A stretch of DNA of 64,000 nucleotides from Lepiota brunneoincarnata (GCA_023014365.1 JAEBUN010000039.1:62001-126000), one strand, 5' to 3'. Counted from the stretch's first letter, positions 11,410 through 24,929 are shown. Notes: generated by a model from the sequence alone, not told the origin. Numbers and translations: made by a program.

Positions 11410-11876
11410 TGTAAGGGGACACCTTAGAGGCCTCAAAGATACCCCTAGCATGTCCCATACCCCAAAAACCCCTCAAAGCATCCCCTTACCCTCCAGCACA
11501 CTATACCTTCCTCCCTTCAAACACCAGAAGCCCCAGGATACCCAGAACAACCCTAGTACCCCATAAAGGTCCTCACAAGCCCTCCTTCTCCCTCTCCAGA
11601 CTCCCTCTGACACCTCTCTTATATTCTCCTATTACCTGACACTCCTTTGTCACCATATTCACTCCCTCCTTTGATCCCTCTTTATTCCTACATTAGCAAT
11701 GCTGGGACAGTTTGCTTCACCCCCTTATTCATTAGTATTGCTTATATAAGTCATGTATATACACAGTTTTTGCCTGCAGGAGTTTCTTCATCCTATTCTC
11801 TTAGGATTCCCCTGCAGGTTCACCCCCACTCCCCTCAGTTCCCTTGAGCTGCCTGGGCCCTTAGGTTGCCCTAACA
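11410..11876 (+). mobile_element. Solo LTR of a second LTR family
   Basis: It begins TGTAAGGGGACACC and ends GGTTGCCCTAACA. It is homologous over its length to the inverted copy at 25772-26225, including the block TTTGCCTGCAGGAG / CCCCTGCAGG. The flanks TTTGC (11405-11409) and TTTAC (11877-11881) are a 5-bp target duplication with one G-to-A change. No internal retroelement sequence is attached, so it is a solo LTR. Confidence 0.8.
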
Positions 11877-11953
11877 TTTACCTGGCTAAGTGTTGTGGGC
11901 TTCATTTATCTCAAAATCCTGGAACAAATGGGGTGTGCACAGCAAAGTCATAG

Positions 11954-12294
11954 AAGGTTTATGGAAACATGGCATCCATCCTGTCACAATTATGGAACAT
12001 GAAGGGTCTCTGGACTCATGGCCAAATGCAGATGCCTATATCCCCATCACTCTTGATACAATCATACTCCTTTTGTTTGGTCCCAAGGCATTTAACAGTG
12101 CAGAAATCCTCCCCTACAATTGTGAAAATGTCTGGCCATTTTTATTCAGCACTTGTGGGTGAGGATATGCAAATAAGTTCAAAAGGACAAATTGTGCCTC
12201 CCAGGGATTGAACAAGAGGCCTTGAAGGTGTTCAAGAGTATGCACTTATTTTTCAACTTACCCATTTATCTATTCCCTAATTGCATTTATAGAT
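11954..12294. other. Stretch upstream of the SNF2-like relic
   Basis: No recognised gene. It may hold the first exons of the SNF2-like pseudogene that begins just downstream, but the reading frames are too broken to assign. Confidence 0.3.
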
Positions 12295-15240
12295 TTGAGC
12301 AGTGAATCAGTCACCAAAAAGGATATCATAGCCACCATTAGAGCAGTTGCAAAATGTAAAAATATGGCAGAAATATATGGAACATCAGAAAACACTTCAA
12401 AGGTAGATGACATGTTGGCAGAATTAGACAGGTTGATGAATGGCCTAGGCATAGTGGTCCCAGTACACAACATGAAAACTGTAAAGCCAAAAAAGCATAT
12501 GTGTCATCTCATTGACACCCATAAGCCTGTCCTGACATGGCATTCAGGCTTGTTTAAGCCAAGCAAGAGCCTACAGCATGTGGCTGTGATGGAGTATGAT
12601 CTGGCAGAGCTCAGTGGGACATATCAAGAATATTTTGCCAGTCAAGATGATGATTGTTGGCCTGTGATCAACAAGTCTCCTTCACTCCCTTTACTCTCAA
12701 GGATGTCCATGTTGGTGACTTAGGCATGGAAGTTAAGGGTAGCATGTGTCCAGATACCCTCATGCTCACTCTTGGATTTGTGCAGCAGAATCTATTATCA
12801 GAAGTCTTATCAGAAGGACAGTTACTTTTAGCTTATATTCCCATGTCACTATGAAACCATCAGTAGTGTACATCAGAAGAACTATTCTTAGTATATGCCT
12901 CATGTTTCTTATCTCTGACTCATAGCTACCCTGGTCCAGACTATTATAGTAGGAGTACAGCCACATTTAGAAGTATATAAGGATACAGTACAATACCTTG
13001 TATCCTTATCTTAGTGTTATAAAGTTCTTGCCTCCTATAACTCTTTGCCTCTAAACTGGCTGGACTATAGTGCTTTGTCGTCTCCAAGTCATGCTTAGTA
13101 GGACAGGAATAAGTCTGTATAGACATCCTGTGTCAAACCCTGTGCTACTCAATAGCAAATCCCTAATCCAGGTAACAGAATCTGTCATACAACTTCCATA
13201 CCTAATGCCATAAAGCTGACCTCATGGCTTGGGATCACTCTGATATTTTCCTTGATAAAGACTCTCCAGATCTGTTGTTAGCATTGCTCCACTGGCACCA
13301 ACTTGCTGGCATCCACTCTATTGTCCAAAGGGTGTTCACTGCAGAACCCAAACCTGACCATTGCATGGGTATGCTCATTTGTGATGAAGTTGGCCTTGGG
13401 AAGATGGCCCTTGCAATTGCAACTATTTCTTTCCTGAACCAAGCAATTAAGTCAGTCAAATCACTTTGCCAACCTGCTCCCATCTTACATAAGTCATTTG
13501 TTGTCCACTATCAAAGGGCAGTACCAACATACTGACAACCCATTTCAGAGCACTACAAATATATCCAGGGTAAGGAAATAATTGAAAACATCCCTCACCT
13601 CATAGTTGTTCCTGGCACTCTCCAAGTGCAATGGGTGCAAGAACTGAAAACACTTCTCCTTTCTTGGAGTGTCAACATTTTCCTGTATGATAGCCTGAAG
13701 AAGGGCATGAGCCAGTTCTGGGATGCTGCTGGGCTGTTCCATACCACCCACCACCATCCCCATAACAGGATTGTCATTATGATGCATGCAGTAGGAGATC
13801 TATCCTCTTCATAGGCACTGCTTATGGGTTTTCAGTCTCTATAAAATGATATAGATAAAGTCTATCAATCATAGGCTAGTCAAAGGAAGTGCCCCTGGGA
13901 GCTACCAGCAATAAAATGCTCTACTGAGGGGACCATTTTCCACCAACAATTTCTTTCTATCATCATCAATGAGATGCACAAGTTTAGAAATCAGGGAACC
14001 AAGCACTATGTAGGGCTGCAGGTTTTCCAGCAGGGAATTGTGAAGCTCAGACTTACAGGTATCCCATTACTAGCTGCACCATGGGTGAGTATTGTCTACA
14101 GTTGTCTCACTGCATTCATTTAAACTTCACTCCAGGATATTGCAGCTATGGCACAACTTATTAGTGTGCCATACTTCCTCACCAATGCCTCCATTGAGGA
14201 TGACAAAGAAGATGCAAGTGCAATGAGATGAGTGAAGAAAATGGACAATGACAGGCAAGCACTCAGAATAACCCAAATTAAAGTGGTGTGACAGATGCAA
14301 GGAAAGTTCATGGGTAATATCTTGTGACACACCATGGATAGCCAGAATTGGAAGGATCAGACCCTCCTCAACCTCCCTCCTCATGAAGATATCATTGGCA
14401 TACTTGAGCTTACTGAATGGGAGAAACATATTATAGAAGAGAGGGCCCAGACCATGAAAGAGAAGTAAGATCACTGGCTCCTTGCAAGTCCAATATCTAA
14501 CAACACACCCTAGTGTTATATCAGCAAATGAATCAGGCAAATCCCTGGCTATAGTACAACCCACAATTCTCTTCACCTGTATTCATCTAAGTTTTCTACC
14601 TCTTAGCAAAAATTCTACCTCAAGTATCACATTGCAGTTTGCTATGCCAAAGAAGACCCCCAAGCTCCCAATCCAGTTTTCCATACCCTCAAAGAATGGT
14701 AGCCTATGAGGTCCACTAAAATAGATGTCTGTGCCAAGATATGCACCTACTATTTGTTCCATGACAATGTCTCAGATGTTAAATTTGCAAATGGCCAAGT
14801 AGTCTTTCCTGCATGGTGCATGCCTGCTCTGGAGGAGGTTGTCACTCACAAGAGGTAAATCATCATTTATGCTGAGTTCCCATCAATGACAGGTTTGCTT
14901 CAGAATGTGAGCCATACTCTCTGATTTCTCATTATGCTGCTAACTCCATTGATGCACTAAGGTGCTGAAGCTTTGCAAAGTTGAGAGTTTGGCTATTGAT
15001 GGTGGCCTTTCATATGAGAAGAGGGATCAGATCATCACTTGCATTCACTTACCCAACAGCCTAAGAGTCCTTATTTTCTTCAGGGTTGGCTCAGCCAGCC
15101 TGAACTTATCCATTGCAGATCAGGTTATCCTATTTGTAAATTCTTCCACCTCTCTCCAACATGACTGGTAATGGTGGCTGAGTCCCTCTTGTCACTAGGA
15201 TCAACCTTGGAGCAGCCAAGGTGAGTGCCAAATTCAAGGC
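12295..15240 (+). pseudogene. SNF2-family helicase/ATPase pseudogene
   Basis: Plus-strand coding relics show helicase motifs in the SNF2 order. A HWHQLAGI block lies near 13290 and the Walker A region LICDEVGLGKM at about 13376-13407 (GLGKM instead of GLGKT). The motif Ia-like block HLIVVPGTLQVQW is near 13600-13640. Motif II is at about 13962-13976 as NEMH where DEAH is expected, followed by KFRNQGTKHY and LTGIPLLAAPW (motif III-like). A C-terminal helicase block at 14962-15171 contains RVGSASLNLSIADQVILF. An N-terminal part is read at about 12295-12790. A solo LTR (12793-13177) interrupts the coding sequence between these parts. Stops and shifts are frequent. Such proteins would remodel DNA-protein contacts in the nucleus; this copy has lost key residues. 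Confidence 0.75.
12793..13177 (+). mobile_element. Solo LTR of the chromodomain Gypsy family, inside the SNF2-like relic
   Basis: A 385-bp sequence aligns end to end with the 5' LTR at 32949-33333. It starts TATTATCAGAAG (TG changed to TA) and ends AGGTAACA. The exact direct repeat GAATC flanks it at 12788-12792 and 13178-13182. The TATA box and the TATCTTAGTGTT block are conserved. Confidence 0.95.
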
Positions 15241-18160
15241 AGGGCTCACTGCCAGCCCCAGAAATCCATTGTAAAGGTCATTCATCTTCTTACAAGCAAC
15301 TCTTCTGATGTCTTGATGAACAATATGGTGTGAGGAAAGAGAGAAATGTTTGATGCATTTGTGAACAAGGAGCTTGGACAGGGTATGTCCTCACTACTAC
15401 TCTTAGCTTGTAACTCCACCAATCAATATCTCAACTAGAGCTTTCAGACCTGTTGAGTGGCAGGGTGATTGATAATTGCAAGGATGTAGCCTCTGAAGAT
15501 AAGCAGGACACATCCATGATGAGAAAAAAGAGCTAAGTGAGCCAACAGATCAGATGCAAGAAGGTGATAGAGTGACCTGCTGAAGATGTTGAAATACCTC
15601 CTGCAATTGAGCAGGGCTATACTAGCAAGAGCCAGAGAGAGAAAATGGTATCTGATGGGAATTTGGATGCATCTATGCTTACAGCCAATGTGTCCTTAGA
15701 AGGTGAATCCTAGAAGGTGGAGATCATGTCCAATGCTGACATCATCACTAACATTCTACATATTAGGTGGAGGAGCAGAGGCCCTGGAACATTTGCTCAG
15801 CACTCTTGGAGGCTCAACAGGTATATTCAGGCCATACTTTAGTTGATGACCCATTCTGACTTAACCAATGGTAGATTGTCCAGCCATCAACTCAAGCCCA
15901 ACCACCCTCCAGTGTATTTGGACATTGTGCTTCTTCTGTTCCCAATACTTAACTGGTAACACATCTATTTCAGCACCACCATTAGAGTCTCCCAATTCAA
16001 GTCCAATAGACTTCCCATCCTCACCGAGTGAGAGAGGCCCAAAGCATCAGAAGTTAGGTTCCCATCTCCAAGCTGAGAGTGGTAACCAACATCCCAAACA
16101 ATACCTGCTGACAATGGCACCCAGTAAGTCCTCATTGCAGCAGCAGCAATGCCCTCAGAAATGATGAAGAAACTGTTCTAGGTCCTTCACCACACACTGT
16201 ACTACAACACATCCTGCAGATAATACCCTATTGCTACCCCATTCCTATGCCCCCAAAGCAGTAAAAGCTGTCCAATGTCATGCAATGACAGGTATGAGAT
16301 TGGTATTTCACGATTTTCAGCACAACTGATATATTAATGCAGACAAGCAAACTGCTTTCCATCTATCCTACCACTGACCAGATCTTGCCTCATCGAGCAA
16401 GGATAGCCCATTTTCTCACACTGTAGTTGTGAATACTGACCTATTGGTGCTGGCATCAGCCCTGGCCTCTCATCATGATGCTCAATAACAAGCAGGTAAC
16501 CAAAGTTAGCACTCCTACTTTGCTGTTAGCACCAATTAATTATTGTATTTCCAGGTAGGAAGTGCAACCTATTTTCATGCAAGACCCCTGCAAATATGGC
16601 CCATGGACAATGGAGTATTACCACCCACCAACTCAAACAAGAGCAAGCCGCTGGACACCATACACTAACATCCGGCCCCTCAGGTTCATTGCAACCTTAC
16701 AATAGAGCTCTGCATGCATAATTTTAATCATAACAGGAACCACACCAAGAAACATTCCACTATATCACCAGACTATGTGCTTAGAGGATGCAGAGCTTTC
16801 ACCACTGAAGACTAGCTCTTTAATAAACTTCTCCAAAAAGTCTCATGATCCAAAATAGTGCCCTCTTTACTTTTTGATATATTTGGGGTGTGTCTTGTTT
16901 TTGCTAGCAGTTTGTAGCCCTTGTTTTTGCCCAAGCCCATGCTTTGCTTCCTGCCTATGTAACTTCACTTCTTAATCCTAGCATGCATTTGCTTCTATTG
17001 TTGAGACTATGTGACTGTACACGTCAACATGTTTGCAAATCTCTGATAAGATTTCCCAAGAAACATCTGTAGATATTTGTCTCACATGCATTTCCATACA
17101 ACACTTTTACAATCTTCAAAGTCTTGCAGAAGAAGATATAGTACACCCCAGGAAAGTTGTCCTAGATGAAGCCCCTGAGACATTGGAAGTAAATCTAGCA
17201 TGTCAGAAGCTCCTATCTGAAAGAATACTCAGTTATTGATCTGGATGAAGTTATTCTGAGCAAAAGTGAAAAAACTGCTTTGATTATTTTCTGCCAGAGG
17301 TGCAAGTGAGATCCTATATTGAAGTGTTAGAGGGAACAGAAAGTGGAACAATCCCACTGAGTAGATGCTCATTTTGCACCTGCATCACCCTACCTTCCAT
17401 AGACAATGCATCTATCTCTCTATCATGTTGAACTATGTGACTGTTGTTGCTCCTAACCATGCCTAACAATCTTGGAGGGAATTGGGGTGGTCCCCACATA
17501 TTCATTGAAGGCTTGTGAAAGAAGACACAAGATACCTTAAGAAATCTCCCTGGGATATTGGGGTGGGACCAGGAAGTTCCCACTAGAAATGTCATATGTG
17601 GAAATGCTATGCACCTGTTATCCCAGACAAAGTAGAGAAACTATTAAGATGTTCAATCTCATTCAGAATATGAAACAAGGTGAGTAGTTTCCATCAGATA
17701 GGTGGGTCTGGGGTTCATTTTGGATGAGGCTGGTAAATGGCTAGCTGCAAGAACACATATTCAGCCAGAAACAAGGGGCTTGTCATAGCACATGTTCTGT
17801 CCCAGATGAATGGGGTAAACACTTACATGAGGCCCTTTCACAAAACTCAATAGGGGCCATGGCTGAATCCCCATTACAACCTAACCCACCAACTCACTCC
17901 CATGTTACTGTCTGAGGAAGCCTGCCAACAATCATTGCAAATTTGTAGCCCTTCTCCCATATTGACCACTGGAACTTTGATTCAACCCACACCTAAAGTC
18001 ATAAACATTGATGGTAAGCATCCAGCATGCCTGCTCCCACCTCACTGAATTGAAACCTCCAGATTCAGACAGTGATGACATTTCAGTAGATATATCTCCT
18101 CTATCAAGTCCCAGCCCATTAGGCCAACAAATCCCCATAAGTTCATCCATTGCACAATAA
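15241..18160. other. Long stretch of degenerate sequence without a supportable gene
   Basis: Only short open frames occur. A 68-codon plus-strand frame at 17033-17239 and a 93-codon minus-strand frame at 17314-17595 show no recognised motif. The part just after 15240 may be the decayed C-terminal tail of the SNF2-like pseudogene. I see no transposon ends here. Confidence 0.4.
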
Positions 18161-18167
18161 CATTATC

Positions 18168-19214
18168 TGATAAGACTCTTCCATTCTTAAGTAGAAAGTT
18201 CACTAACTTCTGTTTCTTTAGGTTCCTCTTAGAGGCTTTGCCTCAGAAGTATACCATTGAATTGTAGAGCCATTTAATTGAGAAGCAAACATAGTATGCT
18301 AGGGCCTATTGAATATGCTGTCCACTAGGTCTATCTAGCTTAAAGATACTTAATGCAGGAGCTTATGATGAGGGAGAGTGCAGTGTAAAATCACAATAGA
18401 TTTGAGAGTTGTGACTGAAGTCCACAATGTGAGGCTATAAGTACATAATACAATGACTATATGAGCTACTCACCTGAAGTCCATGACATAAGGCTAGACT
18501 TCAGGAAAAATACAATACCATATTCATAACATATGAAGAATAGGAGAACAAATATAAGGAAAGAAATGAAATCTTCAAGTGAGTACCTTTTGACTCAATA
18601 TTTCCAAAATACTTCATACTGGACATCAATGGGTTATCATTCCAGGTGTCTAGGGAGTCAACAAGACATCCCAACATCAATTTTCAACAGCTTGCAAGAA
18701 GCCTGTCTCGCTGAGTAGTATAAAGTTTAATTGCATTGTTTAAAAGCTGTAGTGTGCTAGGGCATATTAGATAATGTTGTCCACTAGGCCTACTAGTTTA
18801 AGACACTTACTGTAGGAGCTTGCAAGAAGCCTGTCTTACTGGGTAGTGTAAAGTTAGAGTATAGTCAGGAAAAAAGGACATAGTATGCTAGGGCCCATTA
18901 GAAAATGCTATCTGCTAGGTCTATGGAAATTCACTAATTGTGAAAGCTTGTGTTTTGCCTGACTTATCAAATTGTGAAGATTTAGTTAACATATTAAATA
19001 GTAATAAATATCAAAGTTCCCATTATATTCAGATAAAACAACTGTCTGTCTAGTTGGAGACTAGGAGAATAATACACCAAAACGCCAAAAACATCAGGAT
19101 TAAAGACATTTTTGGAGATTTGTGAAACCCTCTCCCCCACAAACTTATAAAACTGGAATTATCAAACTTGTTAACAAACTTCATTTTCAATCCCATAAAG
19201 TAATCTGCTTTTCA
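18168..19214 (+). repeat. Dispersed repeat R3, copy A (LTR-like)
   Basis: The segment from TGATAAGACTCTTCC (18168) to TAATCTGCTTTTCA (19214) matches, in inverse orientation, the shorter copy at 51850-52308. A motif of about 70 bp beginning CTAGGGCCTATT is present three times (about 18300, 18757 and 18889), so this copy is expanded by internal duplications. TG..CA ends suggest an LTR, but the flanks do not give a clean target duplication. Confidence 0.65.
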
Positions 19215-19866
19215 CCATCAGTTCTATTTTTTTTTGTATCATATAGTCAATCTGAGTAGCTATGGTTGCCTCAACTCCTATCATTGCTACACATTTCCCT
19301 CCAGCCTTATTGTAGAACAAAAGACATAAGAATATGAGCTAGCACTACTTGAAGTCCACAATGTTTTCATTCTGTATAGCAAGTTCATATAGAGAGGGAA
19401 GCCCTAGTGTACACTGGAAGCCCTGCAGAGTATGTCCCTATGTTTTAATTAATCTATTGAATAACTACTATGTAGCATATTAGGTAAAACATCAAGGTAC
19501 CAAGCTATTAAAGATAGCACCAAGCTCAGTATGTGACACCAACCCCTTCACCATGACCACTCCAATACTATATCAGACAGCCAGCCCTCTCAGCTCCCAC
19601 TGAAACCCCATGGATCCTATGTATGAAAAGCCTTAGTGAGCCCTACATATCTATTCACTACTTCATTTGCTTCCTACCAACTTTCATCACCCATTAAGTA
19701 CAATGCCTACATCAAGATGATTGCATTGGGTATACTTGGTGCAGTAAATATAAGGAGGCACTCCAAACACCTCAGTAATGCTCCCTCTAAAACTACAAAC
19801 ACCCACATATCTTCTAACACACTGTACATCCCTCTCTTCAAATGCTTAAGCCCCAAACATAGCCAG
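19215..19866. other. Stretch without recognised gene
   Basis: One 81-codon plus-strand frame (19636-19881) runs into the following solo LTR and has no known motif. Nothing else was recognised. Confidence 0.4.
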
Positions 19867-20257
19867 TGTTACCCAGGTTAGGGGTTCACTCTTGAGTAGC
19901 ATAGTGTTTGAGGCAAGATGTCTATACAGACTTGGTCTTATCCTACTAGGCATGACTTAGAGATGATAGAGTACTATAAGTCCAGCCAGTTGTGGCAAAG
20001 AGGTATAGGAGGCAAGAACTTTATAACACTAAGATAAGGATACATAGTAATATACTGTATCCTTATATACTACTGAGTGTGGCTATGTTCCTACTATAAG
20101 CATCCAGACCAGAGTAATTATGAGTCAGAGATAAGAAAGTGAGTCATAAGCTAAATATAGTCCTTCTGATGTACACTACTGATTGTTTCAGAGTGACTTA
20201 TGACATGGGAGACTAAGCTAAATATAACCATCCTTCTGATATAGAATTCTGATAACA
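19867..20257 (-). mobile_element. Solo LTR of the chromodomain Gypsy family
   Basis: In reverse orientation this aligns with the LTR at 32949-33333. On the plus strand it starts TGTTACCCAGG and ends TCTGATAACA. The exact direct repeat GCCAG flanks it (19862-19866 and 20258-20262), which proves insertion and later LTR-LTR recombination or single-LTR survival. Confidence 0.95.
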
Positions 20258-21817
20258 GCCAGGACACTCTAGATGCTCCACCATTGATCAGATGAACTTC
20301 TCCCTTCACTTTCCACACCTCTTTAACCTCCTCTTATTCTTCTCATCTCTATAGACTTTAGACAGTTACCTCTACTCCCTACATTTACTTCAACCATGCT
20401 TGACTTTATATAGCATCTAGGCAGCATGGCCAGGGTTAGTTCAACTTATATCAATTATATAAAATATGTATATACATATTTTTTGCCTGCAGGAATGGCA
20501 CATTATTCTATTTAAACACAAAATACCACACTGCTGCTGGTTTTTTGTAGTTCTATCTTTCTTATCCTGTCATCTACTGATCAGTCTCCAGAAAACTAGT
20601 AAAGAGAAAGGGATCATAAGTTACATTGATTCTGTCTGAATGAATTTAGCTAATGGTATCAGATTGTTCAGAACAAGCAAATATTAGAGGGAAGGAATAT
20701 TGACATACTAGTGCAAACAAACTTCCAGTTCTCATCACACACTCTCTTATGTACATTAAGGAGGCAAAGAAGAGGAAGAAAGCTGAAAAGGCACAGGAAA
20801 AGGTAGAGAGAAGATAGGAGAAAAGAAAGGTGAGATATAAAGGGCTTTACAAACCAGAGCAGGTCTTGAAGTATATTGAAAAGTGTTAGGTGAAAAAAGC
20901 TCAGATGGGCCCCACCATAAGACAACATTGTCTTCCCACATCCAAATTTAATGGATGGATAGTTGCAAGAACCAACAGAGCTGCTAGATGATCAAGATAT
21001 GGAATTCATCCAAGTTAATCACCCCAACCAGCTAGAGAAAATATAAATTGACTGATACAATAAAACAACTTATATATGTGATTCAACTAAGTTGGTAAAA
21101 AATGATAAGAAAAATAGAGGTATGTAGTCTTAGCCATCACTTGGTCTTGCTCACTAACTCATTCTTAGTCAAGTTCTCCAACTCCAACTTTACAAATGCT
21201 ACATCAGAGGATAGTCATATATGTAGTCAAGCCTGCCCTCATCCCTCTGAGGTGGAGACTATTTGGAACAACAGCAATGCAAGAGTTGCTGTAAGTGGCA
21301 ATGGAGTCCTTCTGGTATATTCTCTTCCCAGATTTCTCATACCCCAATGTCATGTATGTACCTCCCTTTTTATCTTGGCATTCACTGAGAATAGTATAGA
21401 ACAGGACTTATGGCGTCACGATGGTTCTTGGAAGATCTGTGAGGGTCACTTGTGGTAGATGTGCTGATTGGAACTCATGAGACCATAGAGATGCATATGT
21501 TCAAAGACCAGGACAACTTGCTGGGATCACCCATGTTTCCAGTTCATGGCATGGTATTAGATATATGGTAAGTAGGAAATATCTACTATATTATTTTCAC
21601 TCATAGCTCTCTCTCAAGCATGAAGATCCTGTTGCCTTGAGCTCAATATACAAACCATTTCATATCTTGTGAGCTTGGGCATTCAAACAAATTGACCCAG
21701 TTCAGTTTGAGACAACAAAATAGCTCCAAGACATGGTCAGCAAGAAATATGCTCATATAAAGGCACTTGCATCTATAGACCTTTTTGTTCAGGTTTCTAA
21801 AAGAAACTCAACTACTT
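20258..21817. other. Degenerate AT-rich stretch
   Basis: Short open frames only. The 118-codon plus-strand frame at 21102-21458 has no recognised motif. A possible coding remnant is read just after it on the plus strand (GTHETIEMHMFKDQD, near 21475-21515), which I cannot assign to a family. Confidence 0.35.
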
Positions 21818-22105
21818 ATCCAGCTATGCTCCACTCATCCTGGATAAGAGAAATTTAGCCATCTATCCAGCCACACCTCACTTATTTTGAATGAGAGAAA
21901 TACAAGTACTAATCCAGTGATACTCCATTCATTAGAGATGAGAGAAATTCTTTTGTTAATACAACAACAGTCTGCTCATTTTAGATAAGCTAGAGCCAAG
22001 TATGTATTTAACAAACAGCCCACTTTTCCTAGATGAGCAAAAGCCAAGTATTTATCCAACAATACTCCACTTGTCTTGGATGAGCAAAATTCAAGTTTTT
22101 TTCTG
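21818..22105. repeat. Degenerate tandem repeat, period about 47 bp, six units
   Basis: Six successive units share the pattern TATCCA(G/A)..ACTCCAC..ATGAG(A/C)(G/A)AAA. They start near 21818, 21862, 21908, 21956, 22004 and 22051. Units differ by substitutions and small indels. The minus strand is open across the last part (21976-22185), giving imperfectly repeated residues, but no known protein is evident. Confidence 0.6.
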
Positions 22106-22199
22106 ACTACAATCCACTCATCCAGCACTGCACCACTATCCTTCCAATAATACCAGCAGCAATTTTTAAGCAAAGCTACATCCACATTTGTCTCAGTGG

Positions 22200-23930
22200 C
22201 CAGCCAAAGACTGCCTTGATAAGATCATTGCTTGCTTTGGAATACACTTTGCCTTGTGTATATCATGGAATATATTCCAAACCAGGATCCAGTCCCAAAT
22301 TATGACCAGAATAGACAAGCTTAGTTACAAGAATTTTTGGAAAATACTTGTTTAGAATAAACATGGACCTGACTTGGAAGCTTCTCAAGTTGAGGTTCAG
22401 GAAGTGCAGAATAAACCTGACTTATAAAATATGACTAACAATGGCAGAACATATTAAAGAGGTTGCAATTGCAGCAAGTTCTCCCAATATTCACAATATC
22501 TTCCTCTATCTCCTACAATAGCAATAACAATAAAAACTGCTATCACCAGTAACCAATCTGCCCTTGCTGCTTGCCTGGCCTGCACCATAGAGAAAAAGGT
22601 AGAAGAGGGAGGAATAACTAGGGAGGAAATCTTCAAAATTGTCATGATTTGTACAATTGTAAGCATTCAATATTCAGTCTCCATGCAAAAAAAAATGATA
22701 AGCTCAAGCCTAAAATGTCCATCAAGCATATATGATAGCTATGCATGATAACCTGCAAGGCTGCACCATTCTGCAAGTCATACAATAGGTCTTCCAAACT
22801 ATTTGAAGTGATAGTGAGCAATGCAGTAGCACCTCCATTCTCTTCCCACTGCAAATAATGCTTGTCAAATGCAGAATTTGCTGAACAAAGGGCTGAGCTG
22901 GCATGGTGGCTTTATATGTCAGAATTGTGAACTTGGTTGTTTTTGTCTTAGTCTACACGCTCATCTATGTCTTTCTGTTTTTGCCTGCTGCCTCCTTCCC
23001 CCCCAATGAAATATGATGTATGCCTAGTAATATGCTTTATGGGGTGCTTAACATGCAAAAAGGGAACTGAAGAGGTAGACAAGTGGCTACAGATGTAACA
23101 GCTACTACTTGTTACTGCTAGTGATTGTATGATAAACCCACTATTATGGTACCCCACCCAATAGCTACACTGCTATCACTATAATATTTAATATACTAAC
23201 TATTTTTAAACTACAACAATGTTTATTTGTCTTCAATAAATAAACTTGACATCAAAAAAGTAACTTTGAAATACATTGTTGTGTGATTAGATGCATTGGT
23301 ATGACAGTATTGAGATTGACTCCTACATACTCCTTACCACTTGCTTCTATTCTACACAATGCTCTCTATAATGTTTAACTGCATGGTTCAGCTCTTCAAA
23401 TATGTTTCTTACTGTATGGGAACATGCTCCTACAAAAAGTACATACCCAGCTAGACCCAAGTCCAATCCACAGAGTAGCACCTGCCATTTGGAATGGTCT
23501 AGCCACTGCAGAGGGTGCACTACAATTTCAGTATCTTAAAAAAATCCAGTTTAATGGTCTGGTAGTTTGGTTACAACAGGTATGTCCCTATGTATCATAG
23601 TAGGCAGGGGTAAGTAATATAATAGATATATAGGAGAACACATGTGGTGAATTTTGTAAGGACATTGATGGCACAACAGTAACAGTCATCTTTTCCAGCT
23701 ACTAGGACATGGATTGGGTAAGTTATCTTTGACCAACTACTATTTTTGATAGATTGATTTTGAAATTTGGGTATAGCTCTATTCTGAAAAGCAACATAAG
23801 AGCCTTTTGTTCAATATCAATGTGGCTATATAGGGTTTCAGAAAGGTGGTGGTTGCCAACTATTTTTCCAACCATTCTCATTTTCTTACCTACTTCCAAG
23901 ATCTTTACACTCCCTCATGCATTCCAAGTG
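22200..23930. other. Degenerate stretch without recognised gene
   Basis: Only short open frames of 60-70 codons, mutually overlapping on the minus strand near 22454-23157, are present. No domain, repeat terminus or RNA gene was recognised. Confidence 0.4.
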
Positions 23931-24667
23931 GTCCATATGGATCCATGCTGATTTTTACATGGATTCACATAGATCTGTGTAGATCTGTGCAAATTTTGCA
24001 CAGACCATATGGACCCACACAGACTAGTCCAAGTAAAATCCAGTTTGCAAGGATCCGAGTTAATTGAATTTATTATTTATAGAAAAATGTGAATAACTTG
24101 TGAAGGAAATTCTTTTAGAACATATGAGTAGTATATTCTTGATCAGAATAAAATTGCGAATCCGATGACATCATTTTTGAAATTTACGTAATTTCCAAAA
24201 AAGGAAATATTATACCATTAGATCCGGAATCTCATTCCAACCAGGAATATGATAGTCACATGGGCTGCAAAAATCCCTTTCACAAGTTATTTAGAATTTT
24301 CTTCTGATATTCCTTATATCCACAGCGTTTTTTCAAGTTTTTTGCATTTTTCTCCACAGTTAAATTACCCTGAGTCATGTGAGTAATATATTTGGAATTT
24401 GCATTAAATTTGGCACCATCCCACATATTTTTTATACAGCTAATTAGTATTTAAGTAATTGATGACATAGGTAATAAGCAAATTATACTGTTCATAAGTG
24501 GTATATGTACAACTTGGTGATCAAATTTTTATAGGGAATTGTGGTATAGTGGTCTTAATCATTGTTATTACTTTGTATTTACTTAAGGTCTTGGGTTCAA
24601 ATCTCAGTAATGGATGTATTTGATTAATGGCTTAGATTTATTTCAGTCTGCTTGGATCCACATGGAC
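23931..24667. mobile_element. Possible non-autonomous element with 21-bp inverted ends
   Basis: GTCCATATGGATCCATGCTGA at 23931-23951 is matched in inverse orientation at 24647-24667 with 18 of 21 identical positions. The interior carries further copies of CCATATGGA/CACAGA-type motifs, a perfect 10-bp stem hairpin at 23984-24004, and a tRNA-like promoter segment. It has no coding capacity. No flanking duplication was found, so the assignment is tentative. Confidence 0.45.
24537..24612 (+). other. tRNA-like segment with A and B boxes (SINE-like)
   Basis: TGGTATAGTGG (A-box-like) near 24541 and GGGTTCAAATCTC (B-box-like) near 24593 have the spacing of an RNA polymerase III internal promoter. 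The acceptor stem cannot be paired, so this is not a functional tRNA gene. It may be a tRNA-derived part of the surrounding element. Confidence 0.5.
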
Positions 24668-24929
24668 TTACTCAGATACTTGGAGGAGTGTAAATTACTG
24701 ATTTTACCTCACCAAAGTACCCCCTATACTTTACCTGTTCACATGGAACGACCTGCCTCATCTAAGCAAAAGTCATTGAACTTCAATGTAGTATGCCCCC
24801 CCATACATCTTATTCACTGCTTGGGCTGATGGTCCAATGTTAGCAAAAAAACCATTCTAGTTCTTTAAAGAGCCATACACTTAGTGTCCTTTGTGCCCTC
24901 CTGAAGGATCCAGAAGCTACCTGAAGCTC

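Noticed and set aside
14127..14576. Minus-strand gene of 149 codons
   Set aside because: It lies opposite the middle of the SNF2-like relic, whose plus-strand translation shows family motifs; the minus frame shows none.
24537..24612. tRNA gene
   Set aside because: The A and B boxes are present but the acceptor stem does not pair and no sensible anticodon arm forms.
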